Below, in pieces: positions 56,915 through 64,000 of a stretch of 64,000 nucleotides of DNA. Position 1 is the stretch's first letter. Every line of letters begins with the position of its first letter. The DNA comes from Variovorax sp. 770b2. Its GTDB lineage: Bacteria; Pseudomonadota; Gammaproteobacteria; Burkholderiales; Burkholderiaceae_C. A model generated the notes under the pieces. That model worked only from the letters and a program-made list of their open reading frames with translations. It was not told the origin of the DNA and ran no database searches. The DNA lies in the NCBI RefSeq assembly GCF_900115685.1, contig NZ_FOXJ01000001.1:1521796-1585795 (forward strand), written 5' to 3'. The position numbers were made by a program, and so were the translations under genes.

Positions 56915-57861
56915 GCGAGGCCTCCCGACAGCAGCGCGATCGTGCGAAGTACGGCTTGCGGATCGGCGATGCCGCGCCCTGCGATGTCCATGGCGCTGCC
57001 GTGCCCGACGCTCGACAGCAGCGCATCGGCGCCGATGCTGAGCGCGCTGGCAGCCTGCGGCGCGAGCAGCTTGACCGGGATGTGGCCCTGGTCGTGCAGC
57101 ATCGCGACATACAGGTCGTGCCCACGTTGGGCCAGCAGCATGTCGGCGCCGGCCGGGCCGTGTACGCGCAGGCCCTCGGCGCGCAGCGTGTCGACGGCGG
57201 GCACCACGATGGCCGTGTCTTCGGGGCCGAACAGCCCGCCTTCGGACGCGTGGGGGTTGATGCCGAACACGCCGATCGACGGATCGGCCACGCCCAGCAG
57301 CGCGCAGGCCTGCGCGCCCGCGCGGACGGCGTGCGCGACCAGTTCCGGGGTCAGCCGGTCGAGCGCGGTGCGAACGCTTTCGTGCAGCGTGGCGTGCACG
57401 ATGCGCAGGCCGCCGCCCACCAGCATGAGGAACACGCGGTCTTCGGGCACGCCGCACACGCGCGCGACCAGCGACGGGTAGCCGCTGAACGCGATGCCGG
57501 CCTGGTGGATGGCGGTCTCGTGGTGCGGGCAGGCGACCACGGCGTCGACCTCGCCGCGCCGGCAGGCTTGCAGCGCGGCGGTGGCGGAGGCGACGGCCGA
57601 GGCGCCCGCTGCCGCGTCGATGCGGCCGGGTACCGCGGCGCTCGCGGGCAGTTCGCCCGCGTTCACGAGCCGCACGTCGCGCAGCAGCGCCGTCATGCCC
57701 AGCTGTGCCGCCGTGCGCTCGAACACGCTGGCCGGGCCGTAGAGCGTGAGGCGCGCGCGGTCGATTTCCGGCAACGCGGCGAGCGCCTTCAGCGCGATCT
57801 CCGGGCCGATGCCGTTCGGGTCGCCGGCGGCCAGTGCGAGTTGGCGGGAGGGGGCGTGCAT
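56911..57861 (-). CDS. tphB: Terephthalate dihydrodiol dehydrogenase (PdxA-related)
   Basis: 316 residues, like TphB (315). PdxA-superfamily signature GDPNGIGPE near the start and metal-binding histidines at spacing like PdxA: H160 (ATLHES), H204 (INPHASEGG) and H260 (HDQGHIPVK). TphB oxidises 1,2-dihydroxy-3,5-cyclohexadiene-1,4-dicarboxylate to protocatechuate with loss of CO2. It is 2 bp from tphA3 and overlaps tphA1. A stand-alone vitamin B6 PdxA is excluded mainly by context. Confidence 0.9.
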   Translation of the reverse strand: MHAPSRQLALAAGDPNGIGPEIALKALAALPEIDRARLTLYGPASVFERTAAQLGMTALLRDVRLVNAGELPASAAVPGRIDAAAGASAVASATAALQACRRGEVDAVVACPHHETAIHQAGIAFSGYPSLVARVCGVPEDRVFLMLVGGGLRIVHATLHESVRTALDRLTPELVAHAVRAGAQACALLGVADPSIGVFGINPHASEGGLFGPEDTAIVVPAVDTLRAEGLRVHGPAGADMLLAQRGHDLYVAMLHDQGHIPVKLLAPQAASALSIGADALLSSVGHGSAMDIAGRGIADPQAVLRTIALLSGGLA

Positions 57862-57863
57862 GG

Positions 57864-58328
57864 TCACAGCGGCAGTGCCAGCAGCGTGTCCGTCACGGTG
57901 CTGTCGCACACGGCCACGCGCGACTGCAGGCGCAGCTGGCCGTCCTGCCGCACGAAGCGGTCCTGGTAGACGCCGGTGGCGAACACCTCGGTCTGCCCCG
58001 TGGCCATGATGCGCGCCACGAGGAACGGCGTGCGTGCCTCCGCGGATCCGGCGTCGGACTTCTGCACCAGCGGCATGCCCAGCAGGTGCCGGTAGCGCTG
58101 GCGCTCGTAGATGTTGGCTTCGCGCAGCGCGGCGATGCGGTCTTCGAGCATGGCGCGCGAGTCGGCGTAGACGATGCCGGCCGCAAGGCCTTCGCGCTCG
58201 TTCTCGATGTGGGTGATGCGGTAGTGGCAGTCTTCGGTGAAGAAGCCGGGCCATTGCTCCAGCGCATCGCTGTCGATGGCATCGGCGTAGGCCGCGTTGA
58301 AGGCGCACAGCGCCAGCAGGTCGATCAT
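57864..58328 (-). CDS. tphA3: Terephthalate 1,2-dioxygenase small subunit
   Basis: 154 residues, identical in length to known TphA3. Ring-hydroxylating dioxygenase beta-subunit fold (SnoaL-like): [42 protein letters not shown] and a C-terminal [20 protein letters not shown]. It pairs with TphA2 as the structural subunit of the oxygenase. It is 39 bp downstream of tphA2. Confidence 0.93.
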   Translation of the reverse strand: MIDLLALCAFNAAYADAIDSDALEQWPGFFTEDCHYRITHIENEREGLAAGIVYADSRAMLEDRIAALREANIYERQRYRHLLGMPLVQKSDAGSAEARTPFLVARIMATGQTEVFATGVYQDRFVRQDGQLRLQSRVAVCDSTVTDTLLALPL

Positions 58329-58367
58329 GTGGGAGGTCCTCGTTCTTCGGGTGCGGCTCGGGCGGGC

Positions 58368-59612
58368 TCAAGTGCCCATGTGCTGGCGGTAGGCCTTCCA
58401 GAAGCCGCGCACCGAGGCCTCCGTGGCACGGCCTTCGCCGGAGACGGCCGCATCGCCGCCCATTTCGACCACGGCCTCGTGGTCCGCCGCGCCGGCGATG
58501 CCGCGCTGCACGAAGCCGCCGACCGCACCGTCTTCCATCGAGATGAAGCCTGCGGGCCCCACCAGGTTCGACTGCTTCAGGCGCACCTTGCGCTGCTCGG
58601 GGGTGTCGTCGGCGTAGCCGATGTAGGTCCAGTTCAGTTCGGTGCGCGCCGTGCCCTTGGGCAGCACCTGCCGCACGGCCAGGCAGTTCTGGATCTGCTG
58701 CAGCACGAAGCCGGGGAACACCGACAGGATCTGCAGCGTCACGCCGTCGTCGTACTCCTTGAAGCCGGCCAGCACGCTCGGGTCCTTCAGCCGGTAGCGG
58801 TCATTGTCGGAGCGGAGGGCCTGCTCCTTGTACGACGCATCTTTTTCGGCGGCCGTGTCGATCATCGAGAAGCTCACATGGTGGCCGCCGGTCTCGTCCA
58901 CGATCACGCCGCCTTTCTGCGACAGGCGGTTGAGCTCGAAGGTGGTGAAGAACATGTGCAGGAGGCTCGCGTGGTAGCTGTCCTTGACGTTCTCCACATA
59001 CAGCTTCCAGTTGTTGGGCAGCGCCTGCGTGAAGCGGCCGATGACCTCCACCGGCTTGTGCAGCACGCGCTCGATGCGCTGGCAGATCTCCTCGCCCAGG
59101 TACTCCTCGATCGAAGGCACGTCGTCGCTGAAGCTGCCGAACACCAGGCCAGAGAAGGTTGCGATGCGCAGCTTGCGCGGGCCGTGCGCTTCCTTGCAGA
59201 AGCTCGCGGGCATGCCGCCCTGGCCCTTCACGCCTTTTTCGAAAGCGACGCCGGTCAGGTCGCCCTGGCGGTTGTAGCTCCACGCGTGGTAGACGCACTG
59301 GAAGTTGTCGCTGCGGCCCGATTTCTCCAGGGCGATCAGCGCGCCGCGGTGTGCGCAGCGGTTCTCGAAGGCATAGATTTCGCCGTCGTCGTCGCGCACC
59401 ACCACCACCGGCGTCTCGCCCGCGAAGGTGGTGCGGTAGCTGCCGGCGTCGGGCAGTTCGGCCTCCAGGCAGAGGTAGTTCCACACCGGGCCGCGGAAGA
59501 TGCGCACCTGCTCGTCGGCGGCGAGTTGCGCGTCGCTGTACACCGCGAACGGAATGCGCGTGAGGCCGGGGCCGGACCAGTGGACCGGCTGGGGTTGGAT
59601 GTCGTTGTGCAT
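58368..59612 (-). CDS. tphA2: Terephthalate 1,2-dioxygenase large subunit (Rieske)
   Basis: 414 residues. Rieske centre C86-x-H88 and C106-x2-H109 ([24 protein letters not shown]), and mononuclear iron ligands in [12 protein letters not shown] (H214, H219; bridging D211). The sequence resembles, from memory, Comamonas TphA2, including [30 protein letters not shown] and the C-terminal [10 protein letters not shown]. It adds O2 to terephthalate to give the cis-dihydrodiol. It is 12 bp downstream of tphC. Confidence 0.93.
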   Translation of the reverse strand: MHNDIQPQPVHWSGPGLTRIPFAVYSDAQLAADEQVRIFRGPVWNYLCLEAELPDAGSYRTTFAGETPVVVVRDDDGEIYAFENRCAHRGALIALEKSGRSDNFQCVYHAWSYNRQGDLTGVAFEKGVKGQGGMPASFCKEAHGPRKLRIATFSGLVFGSFSDDVPSIEEYLGEEICQRIERVLHKPVEVIGRFTQALPNNWKLYVENVKDSYHASLLHMFFTTFELNRLSQKGGVIVDETGGHHVSFSMIDTAAEKDASYKEQALRSDNDRYRLKDPSVLAGFKEYDDGVTLQILSVFPGFVLQQIQNCLAVRQVLPKGTARTELNWTYIGYADDTPEQRKVRLKQSNLVGPAGFISMEDGAVGGFVQRGIAGAADHEAVVEMGGDAAVSGEGRATEASVRGFWKAYRQHMGT

Positions 59613-59624
59613 GAGGCTCTTCGC

Positions 59625-60593
59625 TTATTCCATGGTGACCTTGGCGGCCTGGATGACCTTGTGCCACTTGGCCGATTCGGTCTGGATGAACTGGCCGGTG
59701 CGCGCGCTGTCCCAGCCGCGCGGCTCGGCGCCCTGTTCGGCAAATTTCTGCTTCACGTCGGGCAGCGCGAGCGCCGCGGCCATCGCCTTCTGCGTGGCAT
59801 CGACCGTGGCCGCGGGCGTGCCCGGGGGCGCGACGACCGCGAACCACGTGACCGCGTTCATGGCCGGCAGCTTCTGCTCGGCGAAGGTGGGCACGTTGGG
59901 CAAGGCCTTGGAGCGCTGCTCGTCGGCCACCGCGAGGATGCGGACCTTGCCGGTGCGCTCGAACTGCAGCGACGAGGAGATGTTGTCGAAGAACACGTCC
60001 ACCTGCCCGCCGATGAGGTCGACCAGTGCGGGCGCGGTGCCCTTGTAGGGCACGTGCGTCATCTCGGTGCCCGTGAGCTGCATGAACAGGCTGGCCGTGA
60101 GGTGCGAGGTGGTGCCGTTGCCCTGCGAGGCGAAGCTCACCTTGCCGGGGTTGGCCTTCAGGTAGGCAATGAACTCGGCCACGTTGTGCACCGGCAGCCT
60201 GGGGTTGACCACCAGCACGTTGGGCACGGTGGCCAGCACGGTCACGGGCACCCAGCGCGCCGGATCGAACGCGAGCTTCTTGTACAGGTGTTGGTTGATG
60301 GCGATGGGCGCCGGCGGCGAGGCCAGCAGCGTCTTGCCGTCGGGCTCGGCGCGGAACACCACGTCGGCGCCGATGTTGCCGCCCGCGCCGGTGCGGTTCT
60401 CGACCACCACGCCCGCGGGGTACAGGTCGCGCAGCTTGTCGGCCACCACGCGGGGGAGGATGTCGGCGGTGCCGCCTGCGGGGAAGGGCACGACCAGGCG
60501 TGCGATCTTGTTGTCGTTCTGTGCCTGGGCCTGGGCCATCAGGCAGGCGCAGGCCAGCAGCGCAAGCGTGCGCCGGGTGAGTCTCTGGAACAT
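59625..60593 (-). CDS. tphC: Terephthalate-binding Bug protein
   Basis: 322 residues with signal peptide ending AQAQAQ. Bug family motifs IARLVVPFPAGGTADILPRV, VENRTGAGGNIGAD, QGNGTTSHLTASLF and THVPYKGT. In Comamonas, TphC is the periplasmic terephthalate receptor that uses generic TctAB membrane parts, which are not in this window. It starts the operon, with GGAGA ahead of the ATG. Confidence 0.9.
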   Translation of the reverse strand: MFQRLTRRTLALLACACLMAQAQAQNDNKIARLVVPFPAGGTADILPRVVADKLRDLYPAGVVVENRTGAGGNIGADVVFRAEPDGKTLLASPPAPIAINQHLYKKLAFDPARWVPVTVLATVPNVLVVNPRLPVHNVAEFIAYLKANPGKVSFASQGNGTTSHLTASLFMQLTGTEMTHVPYKGTAPALVDLIGGQVDVFFDNISSSLQFERTGKVRILAVADEQRSKALPNVPTFAEQKLPAMNAVTWFAVVAPPGTPAATVDATQKAMAAALALPDVKQKFAEQGAEPRGWDSARTGQFIQTESAKWHKVIQAAKVTME

Positions 60594-60640
60594 TGGTTGT
60601 CTCCGTGTTCTTCGTGCATCGAGGGGATTCCAGTGTCTCG

Positions 60641-60669
60641 TTGCCAGGGCGTGCGCAACAAGCTAGATT
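60641..60669 (+). promoter_or_regulatory. Putative tphR promoter, leaderless transcript
   Basis: TTGCCA (60641-60646), 17-bp spacer, TAGATT (60664-60669). The expected transcription start, 6-8 bp downstream, coincides with the tphR ATG at 60676, and no ribosome site precedes that ATG. Confidence 0.5.
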
Positions 60670-60684
60670 TGCGCAATGCGCAAA
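60668..60684. promoter_or_regulatory. Candidate TphR operator over the tphR start codon
   Basis: TTTGCGC-AAT-GCGCAAA, an exact palindrome that contains the tphR ATG. The heptamer TGCGCAA occurs three times here (60652, 60670, 60677). Confidence 0.65.
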
Positions 60685-61476
60685 AACCAAGACGGTTCTC
60701 CCAATGAGGAGACGGTACCGGACAAGAACTTCGTGGCCTCCCTGCAAAAGGGCCTCGACGTGCTGACCTGCTTCGGCCGCCAGCACAGCCGCCTCACGGT
60801 GTCGGAAGTGGGGCGGCTCACGCAGAGCTCGCCCGCGTCAGCGCGCCGCTCGCTGCTCACGCTGCAGGCGCTGGGCTATCTCGACAGCGACGGCAAGCGG
60901 TTCTGGATGCTGCCCAAGGCGCTGCTGGTGGCGCATGCGTACCTTGCGTCGCGGCCCGCGCCTTCGCTGGCGCAGCCGCTGCTCGATGCGCTGTCGGAGC
61001 GCACGCGCGAGTCGGCCTCGCTGGCGATGCTGCAGGGCGACGACGCGATCATCATCGCGCGCTCGACCGCGCGACGCAGCCTGAGCACGGGGCTGGGCAT
61101 CGGCTCGCGGCTGCCGGCGTATTGCGCGGCGCTGGGGCGCGTGCTGCTCGCGGGCCTGCCGCCCGAAGAAGCGGCGCGGCGCGTGCGCGCCATGCCGCGC
61201 CCGCGCCTGAGCCCGCGCACCGTCACCGATGCGGGCGAGGTGCTGGCGCTCATCGCGCGTTGCCGCGAGGAGGGCTACGCCAGCAACGACGGCGAGCTCG
61301 AACTGGACGTGCGCTCGATGGCCGTGCCCGTGTTCGACCGATCGGGCCAGGTCATGGCCGCAATGAGCATCGCCGTGCGCGCCGAGCGCATGACGCTGGC
61401 GGAGGTGCGCGAGACTTTCCTGCCGGCATTGCGCAAGGCTGCCGGCAGCCTGGTGACGCGGCTGCACGCCGCATGA
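60676..61476 (+). CDS. tphR: IclR-family regulator of the terephthalate operon
   Basis: 266 residues. Winged helix in the first ~85 residues (FVASLQKGLDVLTCFGR, LTVSEVGRLTQSSPASARRSL) and IclR effector domain after ~95 (LGIGSRLPAYCAALGRVLLA, DGELELDVRSMAVPVFD). Divergent from tphC by 82 bp, as in Comamonas tph clusters, where TphR activates the operon with terephthalate as inducer. The ATG at 60676 lacks a ribosome site; the only other plausible start is a GTG at 60733, which would remove part of the N-terminus. Confidence 0.9.
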   Translation: MRKNQDGSPNEETVPDKNFVASLQKGLDVLTCFGRQHSRLTVSEVGRLTQSSPASARRSLLTLQALGYLDSDGKRFWMLPKALLVAHAYLASRPAPSLAQPLLDALSERTRESASLAMLQGDDAIIIARSTARRSLSTGLGIGSRLPAYCAALGRVLLAGLPPEEAARRVRAMPRPRLSPRTVTDAGEVLALIARCREEGYASNDGELELDVRSMAVPVFDRSGQVMAAMSIAVRAERMTLAEVRETFLPALRKAAGSLVTRLHAA

Positions 61477-61509
61477 TTCAGGCGCGCGGCGCGCGGCCGA
61501 TCACGACGA

Positions 61510-63978
61510 TCACGAACTCGCCGGCCGCGGGCCCAGCGGCTTGCCGCCGGCACCGCCCCTGAAGGTCATCGGCGCCGCCGTCTGCACCTGCCCCACGCCT
61601 GGCTTGCTCCAGTCGCACACGCCTTGCGCGAAGGTCACTTGCAGGCGCGACCACTGGATGGGCGAGAAGGTGACGGGCGCGTAGTCGGCAGCGGCCAGCG
61701 GCTTCAACTGGCATTTCAGGATGTCTTCCGCGAGCGGTCCGCCGGCGACCTGGCGCGGCGAGCCTTGCGGCAGCAGCACCGGGTCGGCGTCGCAGGTCGC
61801 CGTGTTCAGCACCTTGGTGGAGAACGTCGTGTCGGCCGACAGGTAGCACAGGTCCGATGCGGCAGCCGGCTTCGCGGCGGCCACCTGCTGCTGGGTGCGC
61901 TCCGCGTTGGTCCATTCCTTCGGGCTCGCAGTCACCAAGCCCGTGAGCCATGCATCCATCGCGAGGAACGCTTCGACAGGAATCGAAGGCGGCGTGCCCG
62001 CCGGACCGAAACGCCACAGCGCATGGTTCGCGTGCCCGCCCGCCGCCGCATCGATGCGGGCCCGGTGCGAGTAGCTGCGCCAGTACTGGTGGATGCCCGC
62101 CTGGCCGATCGGGAGGTTGTAGGTCTCGTCGTAGGCGCGAAGGTCGATCGTCGCCACCTTGGCGAGGTTGGCGCCGGGCGAGACCAGCCCCGCGCGGTAG
62201 GCGATCGACAGCGAATCGGCGTCCGCCACGGCGCGCGCGGTGGAGAGGTTGCCGTCCGTGTCCGAGCCGCCGACCTTCTCGTTGAGCGTGACGAACTCCT
62301 CGGCGGAGATCGCACCCGACTTCAGCGCCCTGAGCCCGTACTGGATGCCCACGTTGTCCATGTTGCTCAGCCCGCGCACGCCGCTGGGCGCGAGCGCGTT
62401 CGCCGTCGTGCCGTAGACGCTCGATGCGCCGTCCGTGATGCCGCAGCGCGGCCCGGTGGGATTGGCCGCGGGGTCGTAGACCAGGGAGGCCGGGAGCTGG
62501 CAGTTGTTGGTCGGCGCACCGGTCGGCACGATCGCGCCGGTGGCGTTGTCGGCCACGCCCAGCGGCGTGTAGTTGCCGGCTTTGAGGAGCCCGCCGAAGA
62601 AGGTGAGCCACCCATGGCAGGCGGTGTGGTCCAGGTGCCCATTGATCGCCTTCTTCTTCGCGTTGACCTGTGCCGGGTTCGAGCCCGCCTGCAAGGCCGT
62701 CCACGCAGGCGACTGGTAGAAGTTGACCAGCTGCACGCAGTCCATCACCTCCATCGCCGTCGTCTCGGAGTCGGCGAAATCGACGCCCAGCTGCGTGCCG
62801 TCGATCACGCCGGGAAGCAGCGAAGCCACGCTGTTCTGGTTGATCGCACCGCCCGAGCCGCCGTTGCCCATCATGTAGAGCACCTCGCCGTAGCTGTCGA
62901 TGACGTGCTCCTTCATCATGAGCGTCGTCTCGGCGACCAGGTAGCGGTTTCCGTTGAGCTGGGAGTCGGTCATGCTGTTGTCCACGACCATGAAGCCGCG
63001 CGAGAGCGCCGCATCGTCGGCCCAGTTCTGCGACGAGCGGAACTGCAGCCGCGGAAAGCCCGTGCCCGCGCCGAAGGAGTAAAGGAGCTTGCGGTTCCAT
63101 TGGGGCTGCGGAGTGGTCGCGGTCCAGGGCGCCGCCGGGTCGAACAGCACGGCGATGTCATAGATGCCGCGGTTGATCGTGCCGCGCTCCACGCGAACGA
63201 TGTAGGGCACCTTTGCACCGGTCGTCGTGGTGGTGCTCGCGACCGCCGATGCGGACGTGGTGCCGGCCACGTAGGGCTGCAGGCACGAGTTGGCCGGCGT
63301 CGACGGAACAGGGCCGCCCGCGGCGGCGGGGCTGGGGTCGGGCAATACGAACGAGCAGCCGCCATCACCCGGCGCCGCCGTCACAGGAGTGAGGGTGCGA
63401 TAGAAGAGCTTGAACTCGGTGGCGATGCTGCACTGCGCATCGGTGGCGCTGGTCGAGAGGCCGCTGGCGTTCGACGCAGGCGTCGCCCCCGCGCCGGCCA
63501 TGGGCGCTGGCGTGGCGCAGACGTAGGGCGTGAACTGCGTGCTCGACAGCACCGGACCGCTGCGCGGCGCGTTGACGACCGTGAGCGTGGCTTCGCGGCT
63601 CAGCTTGGTGCTCGCCTTGATCGTGTTCGATCCCACCGCCAGGCCGGTGGCAAGCCCGGTGATGCGGCCGTCGGCACGCTTGGCGAACGCACCGGTGATG
63701 TCGCTGCCGTTCAGCGTGACTTTCAGGCCGCCGGCGTTGCCGCCTTCGGGAATCAGCTCGACCAGCACATCGCCGCCGCTGACCAGGTCGGCGCGGGTCG
63801 AGAGCGTGCGTACTTCCATATGGCCCGTAGCGCCACCGTCGCCGCCGCTGCCACCACCGCCGCCATTCCCGAAGTTCCAGGGGAACCCGCCACCGCCACC
63901 ACCGCCGCCGCAAGCGGCAAGCAGCAGGGACAGGCTCGCCGTCGAACCGGCCAGGCGCATCTGTCGGGGAAAGCGCAT
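61510..63978 (-). CDS. DUF6351-type lipoprotein, putative alpha/beta-hydrolase (tph-linked)
   Basis: 822 residues. Lipobox LLAAC, long Gly tract, beta domain (~55-135), then the shared region with the protein at 44180: VPYIVRVERGTINRGIYDIAVL, YMMGNGGSGGAINQ with candidate nucleophile Ser375 in a true GxSxG, IHQYWRSYSHRARID and C-terminal FAQGVCDWSKPGVGQ. Several extra Cys pairs distinguish it from the first copy. It is convergent with tphR and 33 bp from it. Family name is from memory; catalytic role is inference. The start is 22 bp from the window edge, so upstream control cannot be seen. Confidence 0.8.
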   Translation of the reverse strand: MRFPRQMRLAGSTASLSLLLAACGGGGGGGGFPWNFGNGGGGGSGGDGGATGHMEVRTLSTRADLVSGGDVLVELIPEGGNAGGLKVTLNGSDITGAFAKRADGRITGLATGLAVGSNTIKASTKLSREATLTVVNAPRSGPVLSSTQFTPYVCATPAPMAGAGATPASNASGLSTSATDAQCSIATEFKLFYRTLTPVTAAPGDGGCSFVLPDPSPAAAGGPVPSTPANSCLQPYVAGTTSASAVASTTTTTGAKVPYIVRVERGTINRGIYDIAVLFDPAAPWTATTPQPQWNRKLLYSFGAGTGFPRLQFRSSQNWADDAALSRGFMVVDNSMTDSQLNGNRYLVAETTLMMKEHVIDSYGEVLYMMGNGGSGGAINQNSVASLLPGVIDGTQLGVDFADSETTAMEVMDCVQLVNFYQSPAWTALQAGSNPAQVNAKKKAINGHLDHTACHGWLTFFGGLLKAGNYTPLGVADNATGAIVPTGAPTNNCQLPASLVYDPAANPTGPRCGITDGASSVYGTTANALAPSGVRGLSNMDNVGIQYGLRALKSGAISAEEFVTLNEKVGGSDTDGNLSTARAVADADSLSIAYRAGLVSPGANLAKVATIDLRAYDETYNLPIGQAGIHQYWRSYSHRARIDAAAGGHANHALWRFGPAGTPPSIPVEAFLAMDAWLTGLVTASPKEWTNAERTQQQVAAAKPAAASDLCYLSADTTFSTKVLNTATCDADPVLLPQGSPRQVAGGPLAEDILKCQLKPLAAADYAPVTFSPIQWSRLQVTFAQGVCDWSKPGVGQVQTAAPMTFRGGAGGKPLGPRPASS

Positions 63979-64000
63979 CGGCGCGCGCGTCGGTCTTGTC

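Noticed and set aside
57834..60707. Long plus-strand frame opposite the tph operon
   Set aside because: Antisense to five recognised genes and without any family features.
61510..63978. Calling the tph-linked lipoprotein an MHETase or tannase
   Set aside because: Context and the GxSxG are suggestive, but I cannot see the tannase-family motif set, so only a putative hydrolase is claimed.

Overview
The window is 64 kb of very GC-rich DNA with densely packed genes, frequent ATGA/GTGA overlaps, LysR and IclR regulators and three separate Bug-type (tripartite tricarboxylate) periplasmic binding proteins. That mix is typical of Burkholderiales. The gene content (terephthalate-type operon, GlgE/TreS/TreYZ cluster, small ExbB, PA2169-type stress protein) points to Comamonadaceae, most likely Variovorax or a close relative. 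The genus is an inference from gene content; no rRNA or tRNA gene is present to confirm it.

Layout. 1-3559: a TpsB outer-membrane transporter (5' end outside the window) followed by overlapping exbB, exbD, tonB and a small molybdopterin-domain-like gene. 3563-8244: a LysR regulator, divergent from a Bug protein, a PLP-dependent D-amino-acid enzyme and a D-aminoacylase, which looks like a D-amino-acid or N-acyl-D-amino-acid scavenging operon. 8246-17797: housekeeping and stress genes (glycoside hydrolase, short UvrA-like ATPase, DUF2383 protein, cardiolipin-synthase-like enzyme with a NarL-type regulator, LigC-like DNA ligase, small proteins). 18018-35283: one 17-kb co-directional operon for alpha-glucan and trehalose metabolism, glgB-glgE-treS/maltokinase-channel-glgX-treZ-malQ::treY. 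35284-40101: an alternative caa3-type cytochrome oxidase (fused subunits I+III, subunit II with a cytochrome c domain) and two further c-type cytochromes. 40256-43917: small exported protein, L,D-transpeptidase-like protein, receiver-only regulator, hybrid histidine kinase.

44180-49029: an IclR regulator divergent from a Bug protein and a large lipoprotein of the DUF6351 type; two identical 19-bp palindromes flank the shared promoter region. 49545-55882: secreted phosphoesterase lipoprotein, MauG-type di-heme peroxidase, two paralogous small lipoproteins of unknown function and a prolyl 4-hydroxylase-like oxygenase. 55901-61476: a complete terephthalate catabolic operon, tphC-A2-A3-B-A1 on the minus strand with divergent tphR. 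61510-63978: a second DUF6351 lipoprotein, directly beside tphR.

The most interesting pattern is that both DUF6351 lipoproteins lie beside an IclR regulator and a Bug protein, and both carry a serine in a nucleophile-elbow-like context. The second is next to terephthalate genes. I propose they are surface esterases that release aromatic or other carboxylic acids which the neighbouring Bug system then captures. This is inference and no activity is shown by the sequence.
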